Shown in pieces: positions 14,546 through 20,601 of a DNA stretch of 26,030 bases. The position numbers and the translations under genes were made by a program. The DNA is from CAYZRJ01 sp964480825. Lineage in GTDB: Bacteria; Patescibacteriota; WWE3; UBA101185; UBA10185. Positions within the stretch are counted from its first letter, which is position 1; the number at the start of each line of letters is the position of its first letter. The stretch spans positions 1-26,030 of the forward strand of contig CAYZRJ010000005.1 in assembly GCA_964480825.1 (NCBI GenBank), in the 5' to 3' direction. The notes below the pieces were generated by a model that saw only the letters and a list, made by a program, of their open reading frames with translations, was not told the DNA's origin and did not search any database.

Positions 14546-15757
14546 ATGTCAAAAGTTTTGTCTGATAAAAAGTTAATAGACGAATTTTTAGAACGAGGGG
14601 TCGAAAAGATTTATCCTACAAAAGAAGCTTTGCGTGAAAAGTTAATGTCCGGTGAACGCATTAAAGCTTATCAAGGCTTTGATCCTTCAGGGCCTTTTTT
14701 GCACGTCGGTCACGCAATGGGTATTCGAGGTTTGCGAATATTACAAAAACTCGGTCACGAAGTTGTTTTTTTGGTAGGCGATTACACAGCAAAGGTAGGG
14801 GATCCTGATGCGAGTAAGGGTGGCGCACGCCCGATTTTGACTGACGAAATAATTGCAAAAAATATGGCCGGTTGGAAAGAACAAGCGGGCCAACTTATTG
14901 ATTTTGAAGGTGAAAATCCAGTTGAATTTAAACATAATTACGAATGGCTTTCGAAACTTAACCTAAACGATCTGATAGTTTTAATGTCTAAAGCTACGGT
15001 TCAACAAATGATTGAACGCGATATGTTTACAAGACGACTTTCACAAAATAACTCAATTGGGTTGCAAGAATTTATTTACCCTTTGATGCAAGGTTATGAC
15101 AGCGTCGCCATGAAAATGGATTTGGAAATCGGCGGGACTGATCAAACTTTTAACATGTTAATGGGGCGTCAGTTAGTAAAAGAGTACTTGGGCAAAGAAA
15201 AATTTGTTAGAACCAATCAAATGATGGATGCTCCCGACGGTCGGACAATGAGTAAAACAAAAGGTAACGGAATAAATCTCGTCGATACAGCTGAAAATAT
15301 GTTTGGCAAAGCTATGTCTTACTCTGATGATTTAATTATTAAAGCGATGACTTTACTTACCGAAATTCCAATGGGCGAAATTACCGAAATGGAAAAAAAT
15401 ATTAAGTCGGGCGAAAATCCGATGAAAATAAAAAAGATAATGGCATTTGAGGTTGTGAAAATGATTAAGGGCGAAAAAGCCGCAATACAAAGCAGAGAAC
15501 ACTTTGAAAGAACTGTTCAAAACAAAGAAGTTACGGAAGATTTGATCGAAGAAACGAAAGTTAGCGGAAAAATGACGATAATAGAGTTTTTGAAAAAACT
15601 AGACGATGAAACATCCGCAAACGAATTAAAAAGATTAGTCGAGCAGGGCGGAGTTGAGATGGACGGTGAAAAAGTTATAAACCCGTTACAAGAATTTGAT
15701 TTTAAATCCGGAACTTTAGTTAAAAAAGGCAAAAGAAAGTTCATAAAGATTGCGTAG
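14546..15757 (+). CDS. tyrS: Tyrosyl-tRNA synthetase
   Basis: Class I synthetase charging tRNA-Tyr. The HIGH motif is His53-Val-Gly-His56 after Gly-Phe-Asp-Pro-Ser-Gly. The tyrosine-pocket segment Gly-Gly-Thr-Asp-Gln (196-200) is present. The KMSKS loop reads Thr234-Met-Ser-Lys-Thr238, a slight departure with Thr in place of the first Lys and the last Ser. A C-terminal S4-type RNA-binding domain spans about 340-403. The 403-residue length and motif style fit the TyrZ-like branch better than E. coli TyrS; that is a judgement from memory. It is probably leaderless, followed by a 41-residue membrane peptide and a terminator. Confidence 0.94.
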   Translation: MSKVLSDKKLIDEFLERGVEKIYPTKEALREKLMSGERIKAYQGFDPSGPFLHVGHAMGIRGLRILQKLGHEVVFLVGDYTAKVGDPDASKGGARPILTDEIIAKNMAGWKEQAGQLIDFEGENPVEFKHNYEWLSKLNLNDLIVLMSKATVQQMIERDMFTRRLSQNNSIGLQEFIYPLMQGYDSVAMKMDLEIGGTDQTFNMLMGRQLVKEYLGKEKFVRTNQMMDAPDGRTMSKTKGNGINLVDTAENMFGKAMSYSDDLIIKAMTLLTEIPMGEITEMEKNIKSGENPMKIKKIMAFEVVKMIKGEKAAIQSREHFERTVQNKEVTEDLIEETKVSGKMTIIEFLKKLDDETSANELKRLVEQGGVEMDGEKVINPLQEFDFKSGTLVKKGKRKFIKIA

Positions 15758-15790
15758 CAACTTTGCGTGGCTACACTAGAAAGTGGAATA

Positions 15791-15916
15791 ATGAAATTAA
15801 AAGAGCTGAAAAAATCTTTACGAAAGATTTTTAAAAAAGATCGTATATACAAGGCTATAATAATTTTTAGCACCTTAGCACTCTTGGCTACTTCTATACT
15901 CCCATATCTGCTTTGA
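15791..15916 (+). CDS. 41-residue single-helix membrane peptide
   Basis: A short frame from ATG 15791 to TGA 15914-15916. Residues 1-21 are very basic (ten Lys or Arg), and residues 22-41 are a hydrophobic helix ending Leu-Pro-Tyr-Leu-Leu, so an N-in single-span peptide is predicted. A TACACT box (15772-15777), with TG two bases before it, lies 13 nt upstream of the ATG. The gene sits between tyrS (33 nt upstream) and a bidirectional terminator that begins just after its stop. I cannot assign a function. Its reality is supported by composition, promoter and terminator position, not by homology. Confidence 0.55.
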   Translation: MKLKELKKSLRKIFKKDRIYKAIIIFSTLALLATSILPYLL

Positions 15917-15954
15917 TAAAAATGATCCTCCCGTTTTGTAGAGAGGATCTTTTT
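15917..15954. terminator. Bidirectional Rho-independent terminator
   Basis: GATCCTC (15924-15930) and GAGGATC (15943-15949) form a 7-bp stem with a 12-nt loop. T's at 15950-15954 serve plus-strand transcripts. The A-run at 15918-15922 gives a T-run, one base removed, for the minus-strand gene ending at 15960. It serves both converging units. Confidence 0.75.
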
Positions 15955-15959
15955 GGTGT

Positions 15960-16331
15960 CTAGAATACACAAACGCCTTGAATTTGAGGAGGTTTACAGT
16001 TCAGCCAAACCATAAGTGAAACTGCTTCACTTATCGGTGCCGGATAATAAAGCTGTCCACCAAAGTATATTTTCAGGTCATCCCAATTTGGAAGAGGTGA
16101 CACCATTGCTACACCGTCTTCGAGCCTGACCTCGACACCGTAACACACTTTCGGCTTTATTTTTGAGGAAGTGAAAAGTAAGTGATTCACATCCCTATTA
16201 TCCTCAACGGGTATGACGTAAGCATCGAAATGCGGCGGAACCATAACTTCGATGGTGCGTTCATATAAATTACCCGGAAAGACCGTCAGATTCAAAGTCC
16301 TTGCTTCTGCACTTTTAACAGTAGCGGGCAT
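15960..16331 (-). CDS. Orphan soluble protein, 123 residues (unknown function)
   Basis: I do not recognise this protein. It has no signal peptide or membrane helix and looks mostly beta: Arg-Thr-Leu-Asn-Leu-Thr-Val-Phe and Glu-Val-Met-Val-Pro-Pro near the start, Gly-Val-Glu-Val-Arg-Leu-Glu-Asp in the middle. Two cysteines sit near the C-terminus (Asn-Cys-Lys-Pro-Pro and Val-Cys-Val-Phe). Expression signals are excellent: a consensus extended -10 (TGCTATAAT), a leader of about 22 nt, Shine-Dalgarno AAGGAG (16338-16343) 6 nt before ATG 16331, and a shared terminator past the stop. Its -10 overlaps that of divergent recG. It is the fourth Shine-Dalgarno-led orphan in the window. Confidence 0.65.
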   Translation of the reverse strand: MPATVKSAEARTLNLTVFPGNLYERTIEVMVPPHFDAYVIPVEDNRDVNHLLFTSSKIKPKVCYGVEVRLEDGVAMVSPLPNWDDLKIYFGGQLYYPAPISEAVSLMVWLNCKPPQIQGVCVF

Positions 16332-16358
16332 AGTATTCTCCTTATTATGTGATACGGG

Positions 16359-16368
16359 TATTATAGCA
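16359..16368. promoter_or_regulatory. Overlapping divergent -10 boxes of recG and the 16331 gene
   Basis: On the plus strand TATTAT (16359-16364) is followed by 6 nt and the recG ATG 16371, predicting a leaderless mRNA. On the minus strand TGCTATAAT covers 16368-16360, a perfect extended -10 for the gene starting at 16331. The two hexamers share five base pairs, so polymerase can probably occupy only one at a time. Confidence 0.6.
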
Positions 16369-16370
16369 CT

Positions 16371-18377
16371 ATGGATCTACTAAAATACCCGGTTACAGCA
16401 CTACCGAAAGTCGGGCCTATTTACAAAAAACTTTTAGAAAACCTCGATATTTTTACCGTTGAAGATTTGTTACACCACGTTCCTTTTAGATACGACGATT
16501 TTTCTGCAGTCAAAGATATTAATCAAGTTCTAGAAGGTGAAACTGTAACTATTAGCGGAGTGATGGGACCGGTAGAAAATATTTTCACAAGATACGGCAA
16601 AAAACTAACGAAGGCAAGCGTAACTGACAACACTGGCAAAATAAATTTGATCTGGTTTAATCAGCACTATTTAAAAAAAGTTATTGTTACCGGTGCTATT
16701 TATTCGGTTAGCGGAAGGATTAGTAAAAACGGTAGCCAGCTCGGAATAATAAGCCCTGAGATCGAAGAGGGGGTTGGTTTAAATACGGGCCGCCTTGTTG
16801 CGATTTACCCTGAAACTCAGGGAATTAGTTCTAAGTGGTTACGAGCTAGGATTAACGACGTCATAAATAAAGTTAAGGTTTTCGATGATCCGTTGCCCAA
16901 ACAGGTGATTTTAAATAATAAATTAAAAAGTTTTGAATGGGCTATAAACAAAATTCATTTTCCGGACGAACTGTCTCAAGCGCGAGACGCGAGATACCGT
17001 TTAGCCTTTGACGAACTATTCTACGAACTGTTAAATGTAGAATTTCGCAAACAAGATTGGTACGAAAAACGAAAAGCATTCTCACAAAAAGCCTTTGTGA
17101 ATGAGGTAGAAAAATTTATAGCGTCTCTGCCTTTTGAACTTACCGACTCGCAAAAACAAAGTGTAAGCGAAATTTCAAATGACTTGCAAAAAAGCATACC
17201 GATGAACCGAATGCTCGAGGGAGATGTCGGGACCGGGAAAACTGTCGTGGCGTTAATTGCATCGTACTTAGTTTACTTAAGCGGATTTAAAACCGTGTAT
17301 ATAGCACCAACCGAGATTTTGGCTCAACAACATTTTGAAACCTTTAATAAGTTCCTAGGAAAAACGAAGATGAAAACCTCACTATTAACGGGAAGTAACA
17401 AGAAAGTAAATATTGATGCCGATGTGATAATCGGCACACACGCGTTGTTATTTAATAAAGAAGTTTTTGACAACACAGCTTTTGTAATCATAGACGAACA
17501 ACATCGTTTTGGAGTCGAACAAAGAGGACAATTACTAAAATTGGGAGAAACCGGCATGACGCCACATTTATTGACCATGACCGCAACTCCGATCCCACGA
17601 ACTTTGGCCTTAACAATATACGGAGATCTATCTTTATCGGTACTAAAAACTCACCCTAAAACCGAACATAAAATTACGACAAAAATCATTCCGGAATCGC
17701 AACGTGAAAAAATATATACGTGGATAAAAGAAAAAAACCAACCGACATTTATAGTCTGTCCGTTTATAGAAACTTCAGAAGCCGAAAACCTGGAAAACGT
17801 CAAAGCCGCCGAATATGAGTTTGCGCAACTATCAAAGGGTTTGTTAAAAGGTGTAAAAATTGGATTAATACACGGTCGAATGAAATCTTCAGACAAACAA
17901 AAAGCTATAGATCGATTTAAAAACGGTGAAATAAAAGTTTTGGTTGCAACTCCCGTAATCGAGGTCGGGATAGATGTTCCTGACGCTACTATAATTGTAA
18001 TTGAAGGCGGAGAACGCTACGGACTGGCAAGTTTACATCAATTACGCGGTCGAGTAGGTCGTGACGGCTCACAAGGCTTTTGCTTTGTATTTATGAGCGC
18101 GTATTCGGCAAAAGCCTACGCGCGACTTAAAAATCTGGAAGAAATAAATAGCGGTCTACAGCTTGCTGAAATCGATATGAAAATGCGCGGTCAGGGAGAC
18201 ATATTTAGCACCATGCAACACGGTTTTAAAAGATATAAAGTAGCAAACCTAGACGATTTTGTACTCCTAGAAAAGGCAAAACTGGCTGTACATGAGATTT
18301 TCCCTAAGATTAGTGATTATCCTAAGCTCCGCGCGAAAACACAGGAGATAACAAGGACAGCGATTAAGAACAATTGA
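16371..18377 (+). CDS. recG: ATP-dependent DNA helicase RecG
   Basis: Superfamily 2 double-strand translocase that reverses stalled forks and processes recombination intermediates. It has an N-terminal wedge/OB region (about 55-135), the Walker A motif Gly284-Asp-Val-Gly-Thr-Gly-Lys-Thr291, the DExH-type box Asp375-Glu-Gln-His378, the Ala-Thr-Pro-Ile-Pro-Arg-Thr-Leu-Ala motif III, and the C-terminal helicase motifs with Gln-Leu-Arg-Gly-Arg-Val-Gly-Arg. The length of 668 residues is a little short of E. coli RecG (693). The ATG is fixed by the -10 box 6 nt upstream, with no Shine-Dalgarno. It is followed after 20 nt by rsmD, which has its own -10. Confidence 0.95.
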   Translation: MDLLKYPVTALPKVGPIYKKLLENLDIFTVEDLLHHVPFRYDDFSAVKDINQVLEGETVTISGVMGPVENIFTRYGKKLTKASVTDNTGKINLIWFNQHYLKKVIVTGAIYSVSGRISKNGSQLGIISPEIEEGVGLNTGRLVAIYPETQGISSKWLRARINDVINKVKVFDDPLPKQVILNNKLKSFEWAINKIHFPDELSQARDARYRLAFDELFYELLNVEFRKQDWYEKRKAFSQKAFVNEVEKFIASLPFELTDSQKQSVSEISNDLQKSIPMNRMLEGDVGTGKTVVALIASYLVYLSGFKTVYIAPTEILAQQHFETFNKFLGKTKMKTSLLTGSNKKVNIDADVIIGTHALLFNKEVFDNTAFVIIDEQHRFGVEQRGQLLKLGETGMTPHLLTMTATPIPRTLALTIYGDLSLSVLKTHPKTEHKITTKIIPESQREKIYTWIKEKNQPTFIVCPFIETSEAENLENVKAAEYEFAQLSKGLLKGVKIGLIHGRMKSSDKQKAIDRFKNGEIKVLVATPVIEVGIDVPDATIIVIEGGERYGLASLHQLRGRVGRDGSQGFCFVFMSAYSAKAYARLKNLEEINSGLQLAEIDMKMRGQGDIFSTMQHGFKRYKVANLDDFVLLEKAKLAVHEIFPKISDYPKLRAKTQEITRTAIKNN

Positions 18378-18382
18378 GGTTG

Positions 18383-18391
18383 TGATATCAT
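18383..18391 (+). promoter_or_regulatory. Extended -10 promoter of rsmD
   Basis: TGATATCAT at 18383-18391, then 6 nt (AACCCC), then GTG 18398. A leaderless GTG start is predicted; no Shine-Dalgarno. Confidence 0.6.
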
Positions 18392-18397
18392 AACCCC

Positions 18398-18967
18398 GTG
18401 CTAACAATACGCATATCAAGCGGAATCGTTAAAAACAAACGATTAAAGGCTCCAAACGTACCCGATTTTAGGGCGGTTCAAGAAGTTGTGAAGCAATCAA
18501 TATTCTCGATACTGGGGGGTAAGGTTGTAGGCGCGCAGTGTGCGGATCTATTTGCTGGTTCGGGCAGTTTGGGGCTCGAGGCGCTTAGCCGAGGTGCTGT
18601 TTGGTGTGACTTTGTAGATAACAACTACGATGCTACTGAAACCTTAGAAAAAAACACTGCAAACTGCGGTTTTACCGAACAATCCGAGATTTACCGTAGA
18701 GAATCGGCTAAATTCGCCGCGAATACCGAAAAAACCTACGATTTAATATTTATGGACCCTTTTTACAACGACACCGCACATACCCATCTAATAAAACAGG
18801 TAGGTGAAATTCTTAATCCCGAAGGTTTGGCTATAATACTGTATGGAGATCAGTTGGATCTTGGTACAATCATCAAAGATACCGATTTTGAGGTCGTAAC
18901 AACCAGAAAATTTGGTGTAAGCAGATTTTCTGTGCTCAGACACAAGGAAAAGCTTGCAAAATCTTGA
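18398..18967 (+). CDS. rsmD: 16S rRNA (guanine966-N2)-methyltransferase RsmD family
   Basis: SAM-dependent methyltransferase expected to modify G966 of 16S rRNA. The SAM-binding motif I is Leu51-Phe-Ala-Gly-Ser-Gly-Ser-Leu-Gly-Leu-Glu61, and the family N-terminus (Arg-Ile-Ser-Ser-Gly) is recognisable. The catalytic motif, usually Asp/Asn-Pro-Pro-Tyr/Phe, here reads Asp120-Pro-Phe-Tyr123, so the second proline is replaced by Phe. The length is normal at 189 residues. The start is GTG, 6 nt after an extended -10 box. A pantetheine-phosphate adenylyltransferase gene, often next to rsmD, is absent here. Confidence 0.88.
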   Translation: MLTIRISSGIVKNKRLKAPNVPDFRAVQEVVKQSIFSILGGKVVGAQCADLFAGSGSLGLEALSRGAVWCDFVDNNYDATETLEKNTANCGFTEQSEIYRRESAKFAANTEKTYDLIFMDPFYNDTAHTHLIKQVGEILNPEGLAIILYGDQLDLGTIIKDTDFEVVTTRKFGVSRFSVLRHKEKLAKS

Positions 18968-18975
18968 TTTTTTTG

Positions 18976-18981
18976 CATAAT
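18976..18981 (+). promoter_or_regulatory. -10 box of rpmF-nusB
   Basis: CATAAT at 18976-18981, preceded directly by TG, then 7 nt and ATG 18989. No Shine-Dalgarno; leaderless rpmF is predicted. Confidence 0.5.
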
Positions 18982-18988
18982 AACAAAC

Positions 18989-19135
18989 ATGGCAGTACCA
19001 AAGCGAAAACACAGCAAAAGTAGAACAAGACAAAAAAGAAACTCTTTTTATACTCGAAAAGTTGTTGTAGCAGTTAAAACCGAGGACGGAAAGGGTTATA
19101 AACGCCCCCATGTCGAAGAGAACATTGAGATTTGA
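18989..19135 (+). CDS. rpmF: 50S ribosomal protein L32, cysteine-free form
   Basis: A 48-residue basic protein starting Met-Ala-Val-Pro-Lys-Arg-Lys-His-Ser-Lys-Ser-Arg, the standard L32 N-terminus. The C-terminal zinc knuckle (two CxxC pairs) found in many L32 proteins is absent; there is no cysteine at all. The chain ends in an acidic tail (His-Val-Glu-Glu-Asn-Ile-Glu-Ile). The stop overlaps the TTG start of nusB by 4 bp (TTGA), so translation is likely coupled. Confidence 0.9.
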   Translation: MAVPKRKHSKSRTRQKRNSFYTRKVVVAVKTEDGKGYKRPHVEENIEI

Positions 19136-19569
19136 GCAAAAAAAGCATGAAATCTAAGACTGATTCAAGACACGCGGCGAGAAAGTTAGCACTTTCTTCT
19201 ATATTTTGCTGGCTATTTAGCGAGCAGGGCGGGGATGAATCACTGGGACTTTCTAAAGAACTTTTAAACCTTACCGAAGAGGAACACGACATCTTAGACT
19301 TAATAGTCCAAGGTGTTAAAACGCATGTTGATAAGATCGATAAAATTATCGAAACTTCAGCACCGGATTGGCCGCTGGACAAAATTTCTAAAGTAGACCT
19401 TGTTATACTAAGAATAGCTGTGTTCGAAATAGTTTATAGCAAAAAAACTCCTACTAAAGTAGCAATTGACGAAGCAGTGGAGCTCGCCAAAGAGTTTGGT
19501 AATGACACTTCACACAAATTTGTAAACGGTGTGTTGGGTACTGTCGCAGAAAAAAATTATGACAACTGA
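19132..19569 (+). CDS. nusB: Transcription antitermination factor NusB family
   Basis: A 145-residue all-helical protein with NusB features: Ser-Arg-His-Ala-Ala-Arg-Lys-Leu-Ala-Leu near the N-terminus, Ile-Ser-Lys-Val-Asp-Leu-Val-Ile-Leu-Arg-Ile-Ala in the middle, and Lys-Val-Ala-Ile-Asp-Glu-Ala-Val-Glu-Leu-Ala-Lys with Lys-Phe-Val-Asn-Gly-Val-Leu-Gly at the end. NusB with S10 (NusE) supports antitermination and folding of rRNA transcripts. I place the start at TTG 19132 because it forms a TTGA overlap with the L32 stop; ATG 19147 is an alternative five codons later. Its last codons overlap an ATG (19559) that likely starts the next gene. Confidence 0.88.
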   Translation: MSKKSMKSKTDSRHAARKLALSSIFCWLFSEQGGDESLGLSKELLNLTEEEHDILDLIVQGVKTHVDKIDKIIETSAPDWPLDKISKVDLVILRIAVFEIVYSKKTPTKVAIDEAVELAKEFGNDTSHKFVNGVLGTVAEKNYDN

Positions 19570-19861
19570 TTACGTNNNNNNNNNNNNNNNNNNNNNNNNN
19601 NNNNNNNNNNNNNNNNNNNNNNNNNNNNNNNNNNNNNNNNNNNNNNNNNNNNNNNNNNNNNNNNNNNNNNNNNNNGGTCAAGAGCCGAGTGAAATCGAAA
19701 ACGAAATGTACTTTCAAGATGATTTAAATATCGGTGAAATGGAGCTAATAGACATCTTAGAAGAACTTGAAGAATCTTTACAGGTCGATCTAATTGAACA
19801 CAAAAACGAAATTGAAACTGTTGGAGAACTTATCGAACTAATCGAAGAACAAATAGATTGA
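19559..19861 (+). CDS. Acyl-carrier-protein-like protein without the phosphopantetheine serine (interrupted by gap)
   Basis: After the N-run, 61 residues of an acidic helical protein are visible, ending at TGA 19859-19861. They align with the C-terminal two thirds of ACP: Phe-Gln-Asp-Asp-Leu-Asn-Ile at the start of helix II, Leu-Glu-Glu-Ser-Leu-Gln-Val-Asp-Leu, and Thr-Val-Gly-Glu-Leu-Ile-Glu-Leu-Ile. The Asp-Ser-Leu that carries phosphopantetheine in ACP reads Gly-Glu-Met, so the attachment serine is replaced by Glu. Forty residues follow this position, close to the 41 of E. coli ACP. The start is inferred from ATG 19559 (Met-Thr-Thr-Asp-Tyr), which overlaps nusB by 11 bp; the link across the gap is inference. 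It precedes rnc, as acpP does in many bacteria. Confidence 0.65.
   Translation: MTTDYXXXXXXXXXXXXXXXXXXXXXXXXXXXXXXXXXXGQEPSEIENEMYFQDDLNIGEMELIDILEELEESLQVDLIEHKNEIETVGELIELIEEQID
19576..19675. other. Scaffold gap (100 Ns)
   Basis: Exactly 100 unknown bases, a usual placeholder length, so the real distance is unknown. If the ACP-like gene starting at 19559 has a typical length of about 77 residues, the true missing DNA would be nearer 30-45 bp than 100; that is an estimate. Confidence 0.98.
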
Positions 19862-20568
19862 TTGCCACCAATATGAATTTTGACCTTGAGAAACTCAAAG
19901 AAACATTAAAAACAAAAGTTTCAGATAACGAACTTTTTATCACAGCATTTACCCACAGATCTTATTTAAACGAGCACCCCGAGTATAAAGGTCAATCAAA
20001 CGAACGTTTAGAATTTTTAGGAGATGCTGTTTTGCAATTGCTATCTTCTGAACATTTGTACGACAAATATCCGGCTCAACCCGAGGGTGTTTTGACCAAC
20101 TATCGATCGGCAATAGTTTGTACTTCTTCTATTGCTGTTGAAGCAAAACGTCTAGGTTTTGGAAACTTTTTGTTTTTATCAAACGGAGAAGATTCAACCG
20201 GCGGTCGCGAACGCGAATACATACTCGCCAATACTTTTGAGGCTGTTTTGGGCGCTTTATATCTAGAGATGGGCTTAGAGAGCTGTCGAGAATTTACTAT
20301 GAACGAACTTTTTTACAAAGTTGATGTCATCGTCGAAAACGAGGATTACAAGGACGCTAAATCTAAATTCCAAGAATCAGCTCAAGAAAAATTAGGCTTA
20401 ACCCCCGTATACCAAGTAATTGAGGCGTGGGGACCGGATCACGAAAAAATGTTTAAAGTAGGAGTTTATTTGGGCAAGGATCTTTGGGGGTCCGGTGAGG
20501 GTCGTAGCAAGCAAAAAGCCGAACAACAAGCCGCCAACGAAGCCCTAGAAAAGATCGGAAAAGCCTGA
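19858..20568 (+). CDS. rnc: Ribonuclease III
   Basis: Double-strand-specific endoribonuclease for rRNA and mRNA processing. The family signature Asn48-Glu-Arg-Leu-Glu-Phe-Leu-Gly-Asp56 is intact. The second catalytic segment reads Ala-Asn125-Thr-Phe-Glu128-Ala, where E. coli has Asp114 and Glu117; so the Asp is Asn while the key Glu is kept. A double-stranded-RNA-binding domain follows (about 163-231, with Lys-Gln-Lys-Ala-Glu-Gln-Gln-Ala-Ala). I use TTG 19858, which gives a TTGA overlap with the ACP-like stop as at rpmF-nusB; ATG 19873 is an alternative. Its stop codon is part of the extended -10 box of rpsP. Confidence 0.95.
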   Translation: MIATNMNFDLEKLKETLKTKVSDNELFITAFTHRSYLNEHPEYKGQSNERLEFLGDAVLQLLSSEHLYDKYPAQPEGVLTNYRSAIVCTSSIAVEAKRLGFGNFLFLSNGEDSTGGREREYILANTFEAVLGALYLEMGLESCREFTMNELFYKVDVIVENEDYKDAKSKFQESAQEKLGLTPVYQVIEAWGPDHEKMFKVGVYLGKDLWGSGEGRSKQKAEQQAANEALEKIGKA

Positions 20569-20574
20569 TACAAT
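20566..20574 (+). promoter_or_regulatory. Extended -10 promoter of rpsP operon
   Basis: TGATACAAT at 20566-20574, whose TGA is the rnc stop codon. The ATG of rpsP is 27 nt further on, so unlike its neighbours this unit would have a leader of about 20 nt. Confidence 0.5.
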
Positions 20575-20581
20575 GGCACAA

Positions 20582-20595
20582 GTTGCGTCAGCAAC
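20582..20595 (+). promoter_or_regulatory. Small hairpin in rpsP leader
   Basis: GTTGC-GTCA-GCAAC is a perfect 5-bp stem with a 4-nt loop, 6 nt before ATG 20602, in a leader without Shine-Dalgarno. It could affect initiation or stability; function is speculative. Confidence 0.35.
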
Positions 20596-20601
20596 AAAAC
20601 T

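Noticed and set aside
15517..15972. 151-codon minus-strand frame over the end of tyrS
   Set aside because: It covers the tyrS C-terminus, the 41-residue gene and the terminator; no Shine-Dalgarno or proper -10, and composition is typical of an antisense shadow.
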